From Hyphomicrobiaceae bacterium (lineage in GTDB: Bacteria > Pseudomonadota > Alphaproteobacteria > Rhizobiales > Hyphomicrobiaceae), in contig WBUN01000012.1 of the NCBI GenBank assembly GCA_008933705.1, positions 1 through 64,000 on the forward strand: a DNA stretch of 64,000 nucleotides. The letters run 5' to 3'. Numbering within the stretch: the first letter of the stretch is position 1; each line of letters opens with the position of its first letter. Below, one piece after another: positions 16,830-26,690 of this stretch. A program made the position numbers and the translations under genes. Below the pieces are notes generated by a model, which saw only the letters and a list, made by a program, of their open reading frames with translations, made no database searches and was not told the DNA's origin.

Positions 16830-18505
16830 ACATGCGGCATGCACCCTGGCTGGCGCTCGGCTTCACGCTGCTGCTGATGGTGGCGGGCCTGCCGTTGATT
16901 GCCAGCGGGTATGTGCTCGCGGTCGCCATAAGCATGCTGAGCTTCACAGCCCTGGCCGCCGCGTGGTCGCTGTTCTCGGGACCGACGCACTACATCTCGC
17001 TCGCTACGGTCGCCTTCTTCGGTATCGGCGCCTATACGGCTGCGATCGGCGGCGAGCTCATGCCTTGGCCGCTTGTGCTTGTCGTCGCCGGCTTGGTGGG
17101 CGTTGCCGTGGCACTCGTCGTCGGCCTATCCACCCTGCGGCTCAGCGGCATCTATTTCGTGATCTTCACGTTTGGGCTGACAGAGCTCGTGCGCCAGCTT
17201 GTTACCTGGTACGAGGTCAACATCAAGGGCACGGTCGGGCGCTACCTGTTTCTCGACATCCCGCAGGCGGTGATCTACTGGCAGCTTGCCGTCCTGACCG
17301 GCGCCGTGCTGCTCATCGCGTGGCTGATCAGCCGCTCCCGCCTCGGTCTTGCTGCTCGAGTCATCGGCGAGGACGAGACGGTGGCCCGTCACGCCGGCAT
17401 CGACACGACGTGGGCGAAGATCACGCTGTTTGCCATCAGCGCTGCCTTCATGTCGGTCACCGGCGCCGTCATGGCCCCGCGCTGGACCTACGTCGATCCC
17501 GCCATCGCCTTCAACCCGATGATCTCCTTTCAGGTCGTCATCATGGCTCTGCTCGGTGGGACCGGCTCGCTGTGGGGGCCGGTGCTGGGCGTCGTCCCGC
17601 TGGTGCTGCTGTTCGAGTTTCTGACGGCCAACTTCCCGAACGCCTTCAACATCCTCCTCGGGGCGGTCTTCATGACGATCGTCTATTTCCTGCCGCGCGG
17701 TGTCGTGGGGCTGGTTCAGGACTGGTGGCCGCAACCCGTCAGGATGCCCGCCGTGACGGCGCCGCGAATCGTCGACGACGCCGTGCTTGCCGTGAACGGA
17801 CTTGGCAAGTCATTCGGCGGCCTCGTCGCCGTGCACGACCTGTCGTTTCGTGTCGAGGCCGGACAGATCGTCGGGCTGATCGGACCCAACGGCTCGGGCA
17901 AGACGACGGTGCTCAACATGATCTCTGGTGCGCTCAAGCCCGACACGGGATCGATCCACTTGTGCGGCCGGCGCATCGACGGTCTGCTGCCGGACCGCGT
18001 CGCCACACTGGGCATTGCCCGCACATTCCAACTCGTGCGTGTTCTGGGCTCCATGACCTGCCGTCAGAACGTGGAGCCGGCCATTGCCTTCCGTGCCCGG
18101 CCATCGAGCGGCAACGCCCTCGATGAGACTGCCGACACGCTGCTCGCGCGCGTCGGACTGGCAGCGGCGAAGGTGCACATGCCGGCCTCCCAGCTCACCT
18201 ATATCGACCAGAAGCGGGTGGAGCTTGCGCGCGCCCTGGCGCTGGAGCCCAAGCTTCTGCTGCTCGACGAATGGCTGGCCGGCCTCAATCCGACCGAGCT
18301 CGAGGAAGGTATCAACCTGATCGATTCGATGCGCCGGGAAGGCCTCTCCATCATCATGGTCGAGCACGTCATGGATGCCGTCCGTTCGCTGTGTGACCAC
18401 TGTATCGTCATGAATGCGGGTCGGCTGATCGCCGCCGGGCAGACGACCGCCGCGCTTGCCGACCCCGAGGTGGTGCGGGCCTATCTCGGAGGTCCAGATG
18501 CTTGA
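16826..18505 (+). CDS. LivM permease fused to LivG ATPase
   Basis: 559 aa in two parts. Residues 1 to about 310 are a LivM-type permease (SLATVAFFGIGAYTAAIGG, GIYFVIFTFGLTELVRQL, GGTGSLWGPVLGV). Residues about 320-559 are a LivG-type ATPase with Walker A GPNGSGKT at 353-360, a Q-loop region (RTFQLVRV), Walker B LLLLDEW and the switch His (MVEHVMD). The ABC signature region reads LTYIDQKRVE, so the usual LSGGQ/LSYGQ glycine is gone. The GTG start overlaps the LivH stop; ATG 16832 is an alternative. Fused LivMG proteins are known in this transporter class. The 8-bp overlap with the next gene preserves coupling. Confidence 0.9.
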   Translation: MNMRHAPWLALGFTLLLMVAGLPLIASGYVLAVAISMLSFTALAAAWSLFSGPTHYISLATVAFFGIGAYTAAIGGELMPWPLVLVVAGLVGVAVALVVGLSTLRLSGIYFVIFTFGLTELVRQLVTWYEVNIKGTVGRYLFLDIPQAVIYWQLAVLTGAVLLIAWLISRSRLGLAARVIGEDETVARHAGIDTTWAKITLFAISAAFMSVTGAVMAPRWTYVDPAIAFNPMISFQVVIMALLGGTGSLWGPVLGVVPLVLLFEFLTANFPNAFNILLGAVFMTIVYFLPRGVVGLVQDWWPQPVRMPAVTAPRIVDDAVLAVNGLGKSFGGLVAVHDLSFRVEAGQIVGLIGPNGSGKTTVLNMISGALKPDTGSIHLCGRRIDGLLPDRVATLGIARTFQLVRVLGSMTCRQNVEPAIAFRARPSSGNALDETADTLLARVGLAAAKVHMPASQLTYIDQKRVELARALALEPKLLLLDEWLAGLNPTELEEGINLIDSMRREGLSIIMVEHVMDAVRSLCDHCIVMNAGRLIAAGQTTAALADPEVVRAYLGGPDA

Positions 18506-20837
18506 GGTCTCCGGCCTCACCGTCGCTTACGGCAAGCATGTCGCGTTGGCGGATGTCGCCCTCAACGTCGCGCCGGGTGAGATCGTTGTTGTGCTCGGCG
18601 CCAATGGTGCTGGCAAGTCGAGCCTGCTCAAGGCCATTGCCGGTCTGGTGCGGCCCATGCGGGGTGCCGGCATCTCACTGGCAGGTAGCGACCTCGCCGG
18701 CATCGAGCCGCACGAGGTCGTAGAGGCCGGCGTGGCGCTCGTGCCCGAGGGACGCGGCGTCTTCCCCGAGCTCACGGTGCGGGAGAACCTCCTGCTCGGC
18801 GCCTACGCTCAACGCGCGCGTGCCGGCGAGCAGGCCGCATTGGCCGAGGTGGTCAAGCTGTTTCCGCGACTCGAGGAGCGCATGGAGCAGCATGTGCGCA
18901 CCATGTCGGGCGGCGAGCAGCAGATGGTGGCGATCGGCCGCGCGCTGATGTCGGCCCCCACCATCCTCATGCTGGACGAGCCTTCGCTCGGCCTGTCGCC
19001 CAGCATGTGCAAGGAGCTGTTCCAGGCCCTCACGCGCATCCGCGACCGCGGCGTCGGCATCCTGCTCGTGGAACAGAATGCCATGCAGAGCCTGGCCATT
19101 GCGGACCGCGGCTACATCATCGAGAACGGCCGCAATGCCGGTGAAGGCTCGAGCCGCGCGCTGCGAGAGAACGAGTCGGTCCAGCGTGCCTATCTCGGCG
19201 GATCGCGCAACGCGCCGGCGGGCAGCGTCCGCCTCACCGCCCACAACGGCGGTGTGCTGGCGGTAACCCCGTTGAGACACGCCGACAAGGCTGCGGAAAT
19301 CGAGGTCGCGCCTGCCATTCTCGTGCCATCCCCGCTGCCGGTCGAGCAGCCACTCCATGACACCGCGCTGCGAAAGGAGCACGCCATGAATGCCATCACA
19401 CTTCTGATCGGCGGCAAGGACCGTCCTGCCAGTGGCAATGCCGCCTACCAGCGTCTCAATCCGATCTCCGGGGAAGTGGCCAGCACCGTAGCCGCAGCGA
19501 CGGTCGAGGATGCCATCCGTGCCGCCGACGCGGCCGCGGTCGCGTTTCCTGCGTGGTCGGCGCTCGGCCCCACAGAGCGGCGCGCACGCCTCAACAAGGC
19601 GGCAGACGTGCTGGAAGGAAAGGCGGAGGAATTCACCAGGCTCATGATGGCCGAGATCGGCGCGACTGCCGGCTGGGCCGGCTTCAACGTGCATCTGGCC
19701 GCCGGCATGCTGCGCGAGGCGGCCTCCATGATTACGCAGATTGCGGGTGAGGTGATCCCGACGGACAAGCCGAACAACCTTGCGATGGCGTTCCGCCAGC
19801 CCGTCGGCGTGGTTCTCGGCATTGCGCCATGGAATGCGCCCGTAATTCTGGGCGTGCGCGCCGTCGCCATGCCGCTCGCCTGCGGCAACACCGTCGTGCT
19901 GAAGGCATCCGAGATCAGTCCCGGTGTGCATCGCCTGATCGGACAATGCCTGAGCGAGGCAGGTCTGGGCGATGGCGTCGTCAACGTGGTCACGAATGCG
20001 CCGGAGGATGCGCAGGCGATCGTGGAGGCGCTGATCGCCCACTCAGCCGTGCGCCGTGTCAATTTCACTGGCTCGACGCGCGTCGGCCGCATCATCGCTC
20101 AAATCGCTGCGCGGCACCTGAAACGCTCGCTCCTCGAGCTCGGCGGCAAGGCGCCGCTCGTCATCCTCGACGACGCCGATCTGGATGAAGCGGTGAAGGC
20201 TGCGGCGTTCGGCTCCTTCATGAACCAGGGCCAGATCTGCATGTCGACCGAGCGCATTGTTGTCGACGAGCAGGTGGCGGACGCCTTCGTCGAGAAGTTC
20301 GCGGCCAAGGCCAGGTCGCTTCCCTGCGGAGATCCGCGCAAAGGCAATGTCGTACTGGGCTCGCTTGTCAGCGCGCAGGCAGCCGAGCGCGTGCAGGGGC
20401 TGATTGCCGACGCCATCGCCAAGGGCGCAAAGCTTGTTTCGGGCGCGGTGACACCGGGAACCATCCTGCCGGCCGCCATCGTGGATCACGTCACCCCATC
20501 GATGCGCATCTATGGCGAGGAAAGCTTCGGACCGGTTGTCACGATCGTGCGCGTGAGCGGCGTCGAGGAGGCGGTGCGCGTTGCCAACGACACCGAATAC
20601 GGGCTCGCGGCTGCCGTGTTCGGCCGCGACATCGCGCGTGCGTTGTCGGTGGCGCGGCGCATCGAGAGCGGCATCTGCCACATCAACGCGCCGACGGTGC
20701 ACGATGAGCCGCAGATGCCGTTCGGCGGCATGAAAGCCTCCGGTCATGGACGGTTTGGGGGCAAGGCTGCCATCGACGAGTTCACGGAGCTGCGCTGGAT
20801 CACGATCCAGACCGGCCCGAGGCCCTATCCTTTCTGA
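18498..20837 (+). CDS. LivF ATPase running in frame into an aldehyde dehydrogenase
   Basis: A single open frame of 779 codons. Residues 1-235 are a complete LivF ATPase: Walker A GANGAGKS 34-41, signature MSGGEQQM at 136, Walker B LMLDEPSLGLSP, switch His region LLVEQNA. A 60-residue Pro/Ala/His-rich linker follows with no stop. Residues 297-779 are a full aldehyde dehydrogenase with catalytic Glu547 (LELGGKAP) and Cys581 (NQGQICMS). Its C-terminal block (MPFGGMKASGHGRFGG) is like that of vanillin and salicylaldehyde dehydrogenases. It would oxidise an aldehyde to its acid with NAD(P). A strong internal ribosome site before codon 297 suggests a separate dehydrogenase is also or only made. Real fusion versus coupled overlap cannot be settled here. 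Confidence 0.85.
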   Translation: MLEVSGLTVAYGKHVALADVALNVAPGEIVVVLGANGAGKSSLLKAIAGLVRPMRGAGISLAGSDLAGIEPHEVVEAGVALVPEGRGVFPELTVRENLLLGAYAQRARAGEQAALAEVVKLFPRLEERMEQHVRTMSGGEQQMVAIGRALMSAPTILMLDEPSLGLSPSMCKELFQALTRIRDRGVGILLVEQNAMQSLAIADRGYIIENGRNAGEGSSRALRENESVQRAYLGGSRNAPAGSVRLTAHNGGVLAVTPLRHADKAAEIEVAPAILVPSPLPVEQPLHDTALRKEHAMNAITLLIGGKDRPASGNAAYQRLNPISGEVASTVAAATVEDAIRAADAAAVAFPAWSALGPTERRARLNKAADVLEGKAEEFTRLMMAEIGATAGWAGFNVHLAAGMLREAASMITQIAGEVIPTDKPNNLAMAFRQPVGVVLGIAPWNAPVILGVRAVAMPLACGNTVVLKASEISPGVHRLIGQCLSEAGLGDGVVNVVTNAPEDAQAIVEALIAHSAVRRVNFTGSTRVGRIIAQIAARHLKRSLLELGGKAPLVILDDADLDEAVKAAAFGSFMNQGQICMSTERIVVDEQVADAFVEKFAAKARSLPCGDPRKGNVVLGSLVSAQAAERVQGLIADAIAKGAKLVSGAVTPGTILPAAIVDHVTPSMRIYGEESFGPVVTIVRVSGVEEAVRVANDTEYGLAAAVFGRDIARALSVARRIESGICHINAPTVHDEPQMPFGGMKASGHGRFGGKAAIDEFTELRWITIQTGPRPYPF
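19375..19388 (+). promoter_or_regulatory. Internal ribosome site and ATG for a free aldehyde dehydrogenase
   Basis: aggag at 19375-19379 lies 6 bases before ATG 19386, in frame with the LivF-dehydrogenase reading frame. Starting here yields a 483-aa protein, the normal size for this dehydrogenase family, with catalytic Glu251 and Cys285. This is the likely native start of the enzyme. Confidence 0.7.
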
Positions 20838-20949
20838 TCACTGGTCAAGGCGGAACGGCCTCCTTCCTGCCCGACCCGCGTCCCTTGCGGGCCGGGCCTG
20901 GAGGCGTGCGCGCCGCACGTCGTCATAAAGTCCTGTGCTCGGCTTGCGC

Positions 20950-21025
20950 TTGACAGTCGGCAGCGCCCGTCCTTAGTTTCCGCCACGTACCGGTAAACGA
21001 GACATATTGTTTCAATGAGTGAAAC
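20950..21025 (+). promoter_or_regulatory. Promoter and operator candidates before the IclR gene
   Basis: ttgaca (20950-20955) is a consensus -35 box; 17 bp later ttagtt (20973-20978) could serve as a weak -10. Downstream, gtttca-atgag-tgaaac (21009-21025) is a perfect 6-bp inverted repeat that straddles the IclR ATG at 21015. A regulator bound there would block its own operon. Function is inferred. Confidence 0.5.
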
Positions 21026-21911
21026 GGCCGCTGGTAACGACAAGTCGACGGTTCTGAAGGCCCTTCGGCTTCTCGCGCACGTTGCGCGCAGCAGCGAGCC
21101 GGTCGCGCTCGCGGACCTCAGCCGCGCGCTGAGCCTTCCCAAGCCAACAAGCTTCCGCCTCGCGCGTACGCTCGAGCAGGCAGGCTTCATCCAGAAGGAC
21201 CCGTTGAGCCGTCGCTATCGCATCGGCTCGGGCTTCGAGGACGTGGCGCTGAGCGCGCTCAGGCATAGCGCCGGGCAGGGTGGACGGCGTCTGCTCATGA
21301 GCGAGCTTGCGGAACGGGTGGGCGGGCGCGTCAACCTGGTCGTTCTCAAGGCGGGAAACCTGTCGTTCGTCGAGTGGGTGGAGTCGACGGCCCCGCTTCG
21401 GGTCGACATCAAGGCCGACATGCCGATGCCGGTGCATTGCAGCGCCAGCGGTAAGCTGCTGCTGGCGTTTGGCCCTGCAGAGTTGCGCGAGCGCGTGCTC
21501 AAGGCGGCTCCGTTCCAGGCCTACACGAAGGCCACTATTACAACGGCGCGCGGCCTTGCCCGCGAGTTCGAGAAGATCCGCCAGCGCGGCCATTCGGAAG
21601 ACGACCAGGAGCTGATACCCGGCGTCAATTGTCTCGCCGTTCCGGTGCGCAATCGCAGCGGCCAGGTTGTTGCCGGGCTGGCCGTCATGGCCCCGGTCGC
21701 AAGCCTGCCGCTGGAGAAGCTGCGCCGCCACATTCCGGACCTGAAGGCCTGCGCCGAGAAGTTCTTCGCCGAGTTCGATGCCCCGGCAAAGCCTGCAGGC
21801 GACGTACCGTGTGCGCGCTCGCCTGCGACTAAGCACCAGCGCGTCCCTGCCACCCCGCGCGGTCTGGTCGTCTCTCAAGCTGCAAAACAAACCTCTCGAT
21901 CGGCAAAGTGA
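21015..21911 (+). CDS. IclR-family transcriptional regulator
   Basis: 298 aa. The N-terminal winged helix is clear (STVLKALRLLAHVARSSEPV, then LPKPTSFRLARTLEQAGFI). The C-terminal effector domain has the family blocks MPVHCSASGKLLLAF and NCLAVPVRNRSGQVVAGLAV. A 45-residue basic, low-complexity tail follows the normal domain end. IclR proteins usually respond to aromatic or small organic acids. It is the first gene of the run that continues 3 bp later with the biotin carrier protein, so it probably governs the carboxylase/importer block, perhaps through the inverted repeat at its own start. Confidence 0.9.
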   Translation: MSETAAGNDKSTVLKALRLLAHVARSSEPVALADLSRALSLPKPTSFRLARTLEQAGFIQKDPLSRRYRIGSGFEDVALSALRHSAGQGGRRLLMSELAERVGGRVNLVVLKAGNLSFVEWVESTAPLRVDIKADMPMPVHCSASGKLLLAFGPAELRERVLKAAPFQAYTKATITTARGLAREFEKIRQRGHSEDDQELIPGVNCLAVPVRNRSGQVVAGLAVMAPVASLPLEKLRRHIPDLKACAEKFFAEFDAPAKPAGDVPCARSPATKHQRVPATPRGLVVSQAAKQTSRSAK

Positions 21912-21914
21912 ACC

Positions 21915-22421
21915 ATGGATCTCACATACAGCGACGTGCAAGCCATCCTGAAGATCATCGATGCGGCCGAGCACCTCGACGAGATCGAACTCGTGCACGG
22001 TGGCTTCCGGCTGCACGTCGTGCGCAATGGCGCCGGAGGTGCGACCCAGAGGCCTGCGCACGTCGTCGCGTCAGGTCCAGCGCCTTCAGCCGGCACTTCG
22101 GCTGCCGTCAATGCGGTGCCTGTCGTTGCACCTGAGCCAGCGCGCACATCTGAACCCGCCCTGCCTCCCGGCACGGTTGCCATCCGCGCACCGATGTTGG
22201 GCACCTTCTACCGGGCCTCTGCGCCGGGCGAGAGGCCGTTTGTCGAGGTCGGACAGCGTGTCCGTGCCGACGATACCGTCTGCCTGATCGAGGTGATGAA
22301 GCTGTTCAACTCCATCCGGGCAGGCGTCGACGGCGAGGTGGTGCAGATCCTCGCCGAAAATGGGGCCCTGGTGGAGCACAATCAGGTCCTGATCGTCATT
22401 GCGTCCAAGGCGAAGGGCTGA
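21915..22421 (+). CDS. Biotin carboxyl carrier protein (AccB-like)
   Basis: A 168-aa carrier with a short N-terminal helix region (VQAILKIIDAAEHLDEIELVHGGF), as in AccB, a Pro/Ala-rich linker at residues 50-85, and a C-terminal biotinyl domain. The biotin-accepting Lys129 sits in EVMKLF, one residue off the canonical EAMKL/EVMKL spacing in no way. It would shuttle carboxybiotin from the biotin carboxylase encoded 6 bp downstream to a carboxyltransferase. No acetyl-CoA carboxyltransferase genes (accA/accD) are nearby; the only transferase is the PycB/OadA-like one at 26691. That indicates a carrier dedicated to a different substrate. Confidence 0.9.
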   Translation: MDLTYSDVQAILKIIDAAEHLDEIELVHGGFRLHVVRNGAGGATQRPAHVVASGPAPSAGTSAAVNAVPVVAPEPARTSEPALPPGTVAIRAPMLGTFYRASAPGERPFVEVGQRVRADDTVCLIEVMKLFNSIRAGVDGEVVQILAENGALVEHNQVLIVIASKAKG

Positions 22422-22427
22422 CCGCGC

Positions 22428-23855
<1,428 letters not shown>

Positions 23856-23931
23856 TCCTGCTGCCGATACCGAGCATTGATGGGAGATGCGCTGCGCGAT
23901 AGGTGCGCCGACCAAGGGAGGAAGGGGCCAA

Positions 23932-24759
23932 ATGGCCGTGACGAGAAGTGCGGATGGCAGCCGCACGACACAGTCGGGTGGATTGTCCGGCGGATTGAAC
24001 ACCGTCGGGCTGAACATGGTCACGCTCGCGGCGGCCCTCGGCGTCTGGCAGGTCGGCTCCGTCCTCGTCGCGTCGCCGTTCTTTCCCGGCCCGATGAAGA
24101 TTGTCGGCGCGTTCGTGGAACTCGCCACGCGCGGGGATACCTTCGGTCACTCCCTGTGGACGCATGCGTGGGCCAGCATCCAGCGCGTGCTTGTGGGATT
24201 CGGCCTCGGTGTGCTGCTGGGCGTTCCGCTCGGCCTGCTCATGGGTCTCTATCCCAGGCTCTACGCGGGCACCCGCTCGGTGTTGGAGCCGTTCCGCTTC
24301 ATCCCGCCGATCGCCTGGATTCCGCTGGCCATCATCTTCTTCTCAGGCCTGACGCGCTTCGCCTTCCTGATCTTTCTCGGCGCCTTCTTCCCGGTTTTTA
24401 CATCTACGCTGGTAGGCGTCGCCCGCGTCGAGCCCATCCACCGCAAGGTCGGCGTGGTGCACGGCGCCAGCAAGCTCTGGATTCTGCGCAACGTGGTGGT
24501 GCCGACCGTACTGCCCGACATCATGGCCGGCATGCGCGTGGGACTCGGTACGGCGTGGCTGACGATCGTGGCCGCCGAGCTCGCCGGCGGAATCTCGACC
24601 GGCCTCGGCCGCATGATGGTCAACTACGCGGAGCTGCTGCAGGTGCCGCAAGTCATCGTCGGCATGCTGCTGATCGGCTTCATCGGTTTCCTGATGAACG
24701 AGATCCTGCTGATCATCGAGAAGCGGCTGTTCCGTTGGCGCTGGCAAGTGAGCCTTTGA
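23932..24759 (+). CDS. Taurine/nitrate/sulfonate-type ABC importer permease (TauC/SsuC-like)
   Basis: A 275-aa permease of the binding-protein-dependent transport class, about six helices. The EAA-type loop that contacts the ATPase is present (VHGASKLWILRNVVVPTVLPDIMAG, near residue 175). The block PFRFIPPIAWIPLAIIFFSG is typical of SsuC/TauC. ATG 23932 has a very strong GGGAGGAAGGGG leader. It lies between the biotin carboxylase and the ATPase gene, so transport and carboxylation are co-expressed. The substrate is unknown; the family moves sulfonates, nitrate, pyrimidine precursors or aromatic acids. Confidence 0.9.
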   Translation: MAVTRSADGSRTTQSGGLSGGLNTVGLNMVTLAAALGVWQVGSVLVASPFFPGPMKIVGAFVELATRGDTFGHSLWTHAWASIQRVLVGFGLGVLLGVPLGLLMGLYPRLYAGTRSVLEPFRFIPPIAWIPLAIIFFSGLTRFAFLIFLGAFFPVFTSTLVGVARVEPIHRKVGVVHGASKLWILRNVVVPTVLPDIMAGMRVGLGTAWLTIVAAELAGGISTGLGRMMVNYAELLQVPQVIVGMLLIGFIGFLMNEILLIIEKRLFRWRWQVSL

Positions 24760-24763
24760 AACC

Positions 24764-25561
24764 ATGCACGGTCACACCCAAATGACGAGCAGGGCCAAGA
24801 TCGAGGTCGACACCTCGCACAGCTACGGCGACCTAGTGGTCCACGAGAGCATCAAGTTTTCCGTGGCGGCGAACGAGTTCGTCTGCATCTGCGGCCCGTC
24901 TGGATGCGGCAAGACCACGCTGCTCGACATCCTGTGCGGGATACTGAAGCCTTCGCGCGGGCACGTGCTCGTCGATGGAGCGCCGGCTGATCCCAAGACG
25001 CAGAGCATATCCTTCGTTTTCCAGGAGCCGTCCACGTTTCCCTGGCTGACGGTGCGCGAGAACATCGAGACCGGGCTGCGCATCAAGGGGGCGCGCAGGG
25101 CCGACATCGATGCCAAGGTGCGGGAGATCGTCGGTATCGTCGGCCTGACCGGCTTCGAAAGCTACTATCCGCACCAGATATCCGGCGGCATGAAGCAGCG
25201 TGTTGCGATCGCGCGTGCCTTCGCGACGGACGCTGATCTCATCCTGATGGATGAGCCATTCGTCAGCCTAGACCAGCCGACACGAGAGCGCATGCAGCGC
25301 GAGGTGCTGGACATCTGGCGGCATCGGCGCCGCACGGTGATCTTCGTGACCCACAACCTGGAGGAGGCGGTGTTCCTGGGTGACAGGATACTGATCCTCT
25401 CGGCCAAGCCGGCGCGCATCGTGGCCGAGCTGCGCGTGCCGCTCGATCACCCCCGCGATCCCCTCTCGCCTGAGTTCATGGCGCTGCGCGCGCAATGCGT
25501 GCATTGGCTGCACGCACCGGCTGCCGCAAGCGGCGCCCAGGCCCTCGACCCCATTGGATAA
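24764..25561 (+). CDS. Taurine/nitrate/sulfonate-type ABC importer ATPase (TauB/SsuB-like)
   Basis: 265 aa with Walker A GPSGCGKTT near residue 44, Q-loop FVFQEPSTFPWLTV, signature ISGGMKQRVAIARA, Walker B LILMDEPFVSLD and switch His FVTHNLEEA. These match the SsuB/TauB/NrtD subclass. It starts 4 bp after the permease stop. It energises the importer with the permease upstream and the binding protein downstream. Confidence 0.93.
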   Translation: MHGHTQMTSRAKIEVDTSHSYGDLVVHESIKFSVAANEFVCICGPSGCGKTTLLDILCGILKPSRGHVLVDGAPADPKTQSISFVFQEPSTFPWLTVRENIETGLRIKGARRADIDAKVREIVGIVGLTGFESYYPHQISGGMKQRVAIARAFATDADLILMDEPFVSLDQPTRERMQREVLDIWRHRRRTVIFVTHNLEEAVFLGDRILILSAKPARIVAELRVPLDHPRDPLSPEFMALRAQCVHWLHAPAAASGAQALDPIG

Positions 25562-25612
25562 CAACAAGCATGGACCGCCAAGAAACGCGGCATCACGAAT
25601 AAGGAGGAAGGT

Positions 25613-26620
25613 ATGCAGACCAGACGAAAAGTGATGAAGCAAATGGGAGCTGCCGCGCTGTTGCCGGCAGTTGCCTCCGCAACGCCTTTTGCAGTCGGCC
25701 CGGCAGTGGCGCAGGACCTCAAGACCGTGCGTCTCGCCGACCAGAACGGCTCGGAGGTTGACTACGCCGCCGTCTGGGTGGCGGAACTCAACGGCTATTA
25801 CAAGGATGAAGGCATCAAGATCGAGCGCAAGACCTACGCCAATGGTCCATCGGCGCTGCTCGACATCAATAACCTCGATGCCGTGATGGCCGCCATCGTT
25901 CCCTTCATGCAGTACGCCGCGCGCGGCGGTGACATCAAGATCGTCATGTCGGTGACGAAGGGCAACGCCCCCATCGTCGGCAAGAAGCAGTACACGTCGG
26001 CCAAGGACCTCAACGGCAAGAAGGTGGGCACTCCGGGCATCGGCACCATCCACGATGCCGTGCTCGGCTACATACAGCAGACGCAAGGACTCAAGTTCGA
26101 GCACGTGCCGGCCAAGATCACGGACGTGGCGGTCATGATCCAGAAAGGCGAGGTCGAGGCCTTCATCGGCTGGGAGCCTGCATCTGCGGCGGCCATCGCC
26201 CAGGCTCCGGATCTGTTGCACTACATTGAGCGGCTGCCGCCGGTTCCCAACTCCGAGAGCCTGCAGCTCGCGTTTACTCCGGCGTACACCAAGGCGAATC
26301 CCGAGACGGTCACCAAGTTCGTGCGTGCCACGTTGCGAGGCATCGACTGGATCAAGGCCAACGGCAAGGAGAAGACGGCAGAGCTTGTCGCCAAGAAGAT
26401 GAATGATCCGAAGTCCTATCCCGTCAATCTCAACGCGCTCGGCTCCGTCGACCTCACCCAGCCGCGCCTCGACATGCCGTCGACGCGCATCTGGCTGACG
26501 ACGATCGCCAAGCAGGGGAAGATTCCCGCGGACCTCGTCAAGGATGTGGATGGCTGGGTCGGCAAGTATCTGGACTACTCCTTCCTCGACAAGGCGGAAG
26601 CTTCCTTGAAGAAGAAATAG
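25613..26620 (+). CDS. ABC importer substrate-binding protein (NMT1/TauA-like)
   Basis: A 335-aa periplasmic protein with a twin-arginine-like leader (MQTRRKVMKQMGAAALLPAV) and a probable cleavage after AVA. The type II binding-protein fold is shown by VWVAELNGYYKDEGIKIE, DLNGKKVGTPGIGT and VEAFIGWEPASAAAIA. AAGGAGGAAGGT precedes the ATG. It completes the importer with the two preceding genes. The pocket is not readable from sequence, but a GWEP region and the catabolic neighbours suggest a carboxylated or keto compound. Confidence 0.9.
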   Translation: MQTRRKVMKQMGAAALLPAVASATPFAVGPAVAQDLKTVRLADQNGSEVDYAAVWVAELNGYYKDEGIKIERKTYANGPSALLDINNLDAVMAAIVPFMQYAARGGDIKIVMSVTKGNAPIVGKKQYTSAKDLNGKKVGTPGIGTIHDAVLGYIQQTQGLKFEHVPAKITDVAVMIQKGEVEAFIGWEPASAAAIAQAPDLLHYIERLPPVPNSESLQLAFTPAYTKANPETVTKFVRATLRGIDWIKANGKEKTAELVAKKMNDPKSYPVNLNALGSVDLTQPRLDMPSTRIWLTTIAKQGKIPADLVKDVDGWVGKYLDYSFLDKAEASLKKK

Positions 26621-26690
26621 GCACGAGAATTCCGGAGCTCGGCGACCATCCGTCGAGTTCCGGGATGTTGCCGGAGAAATCGGAGCCGAC

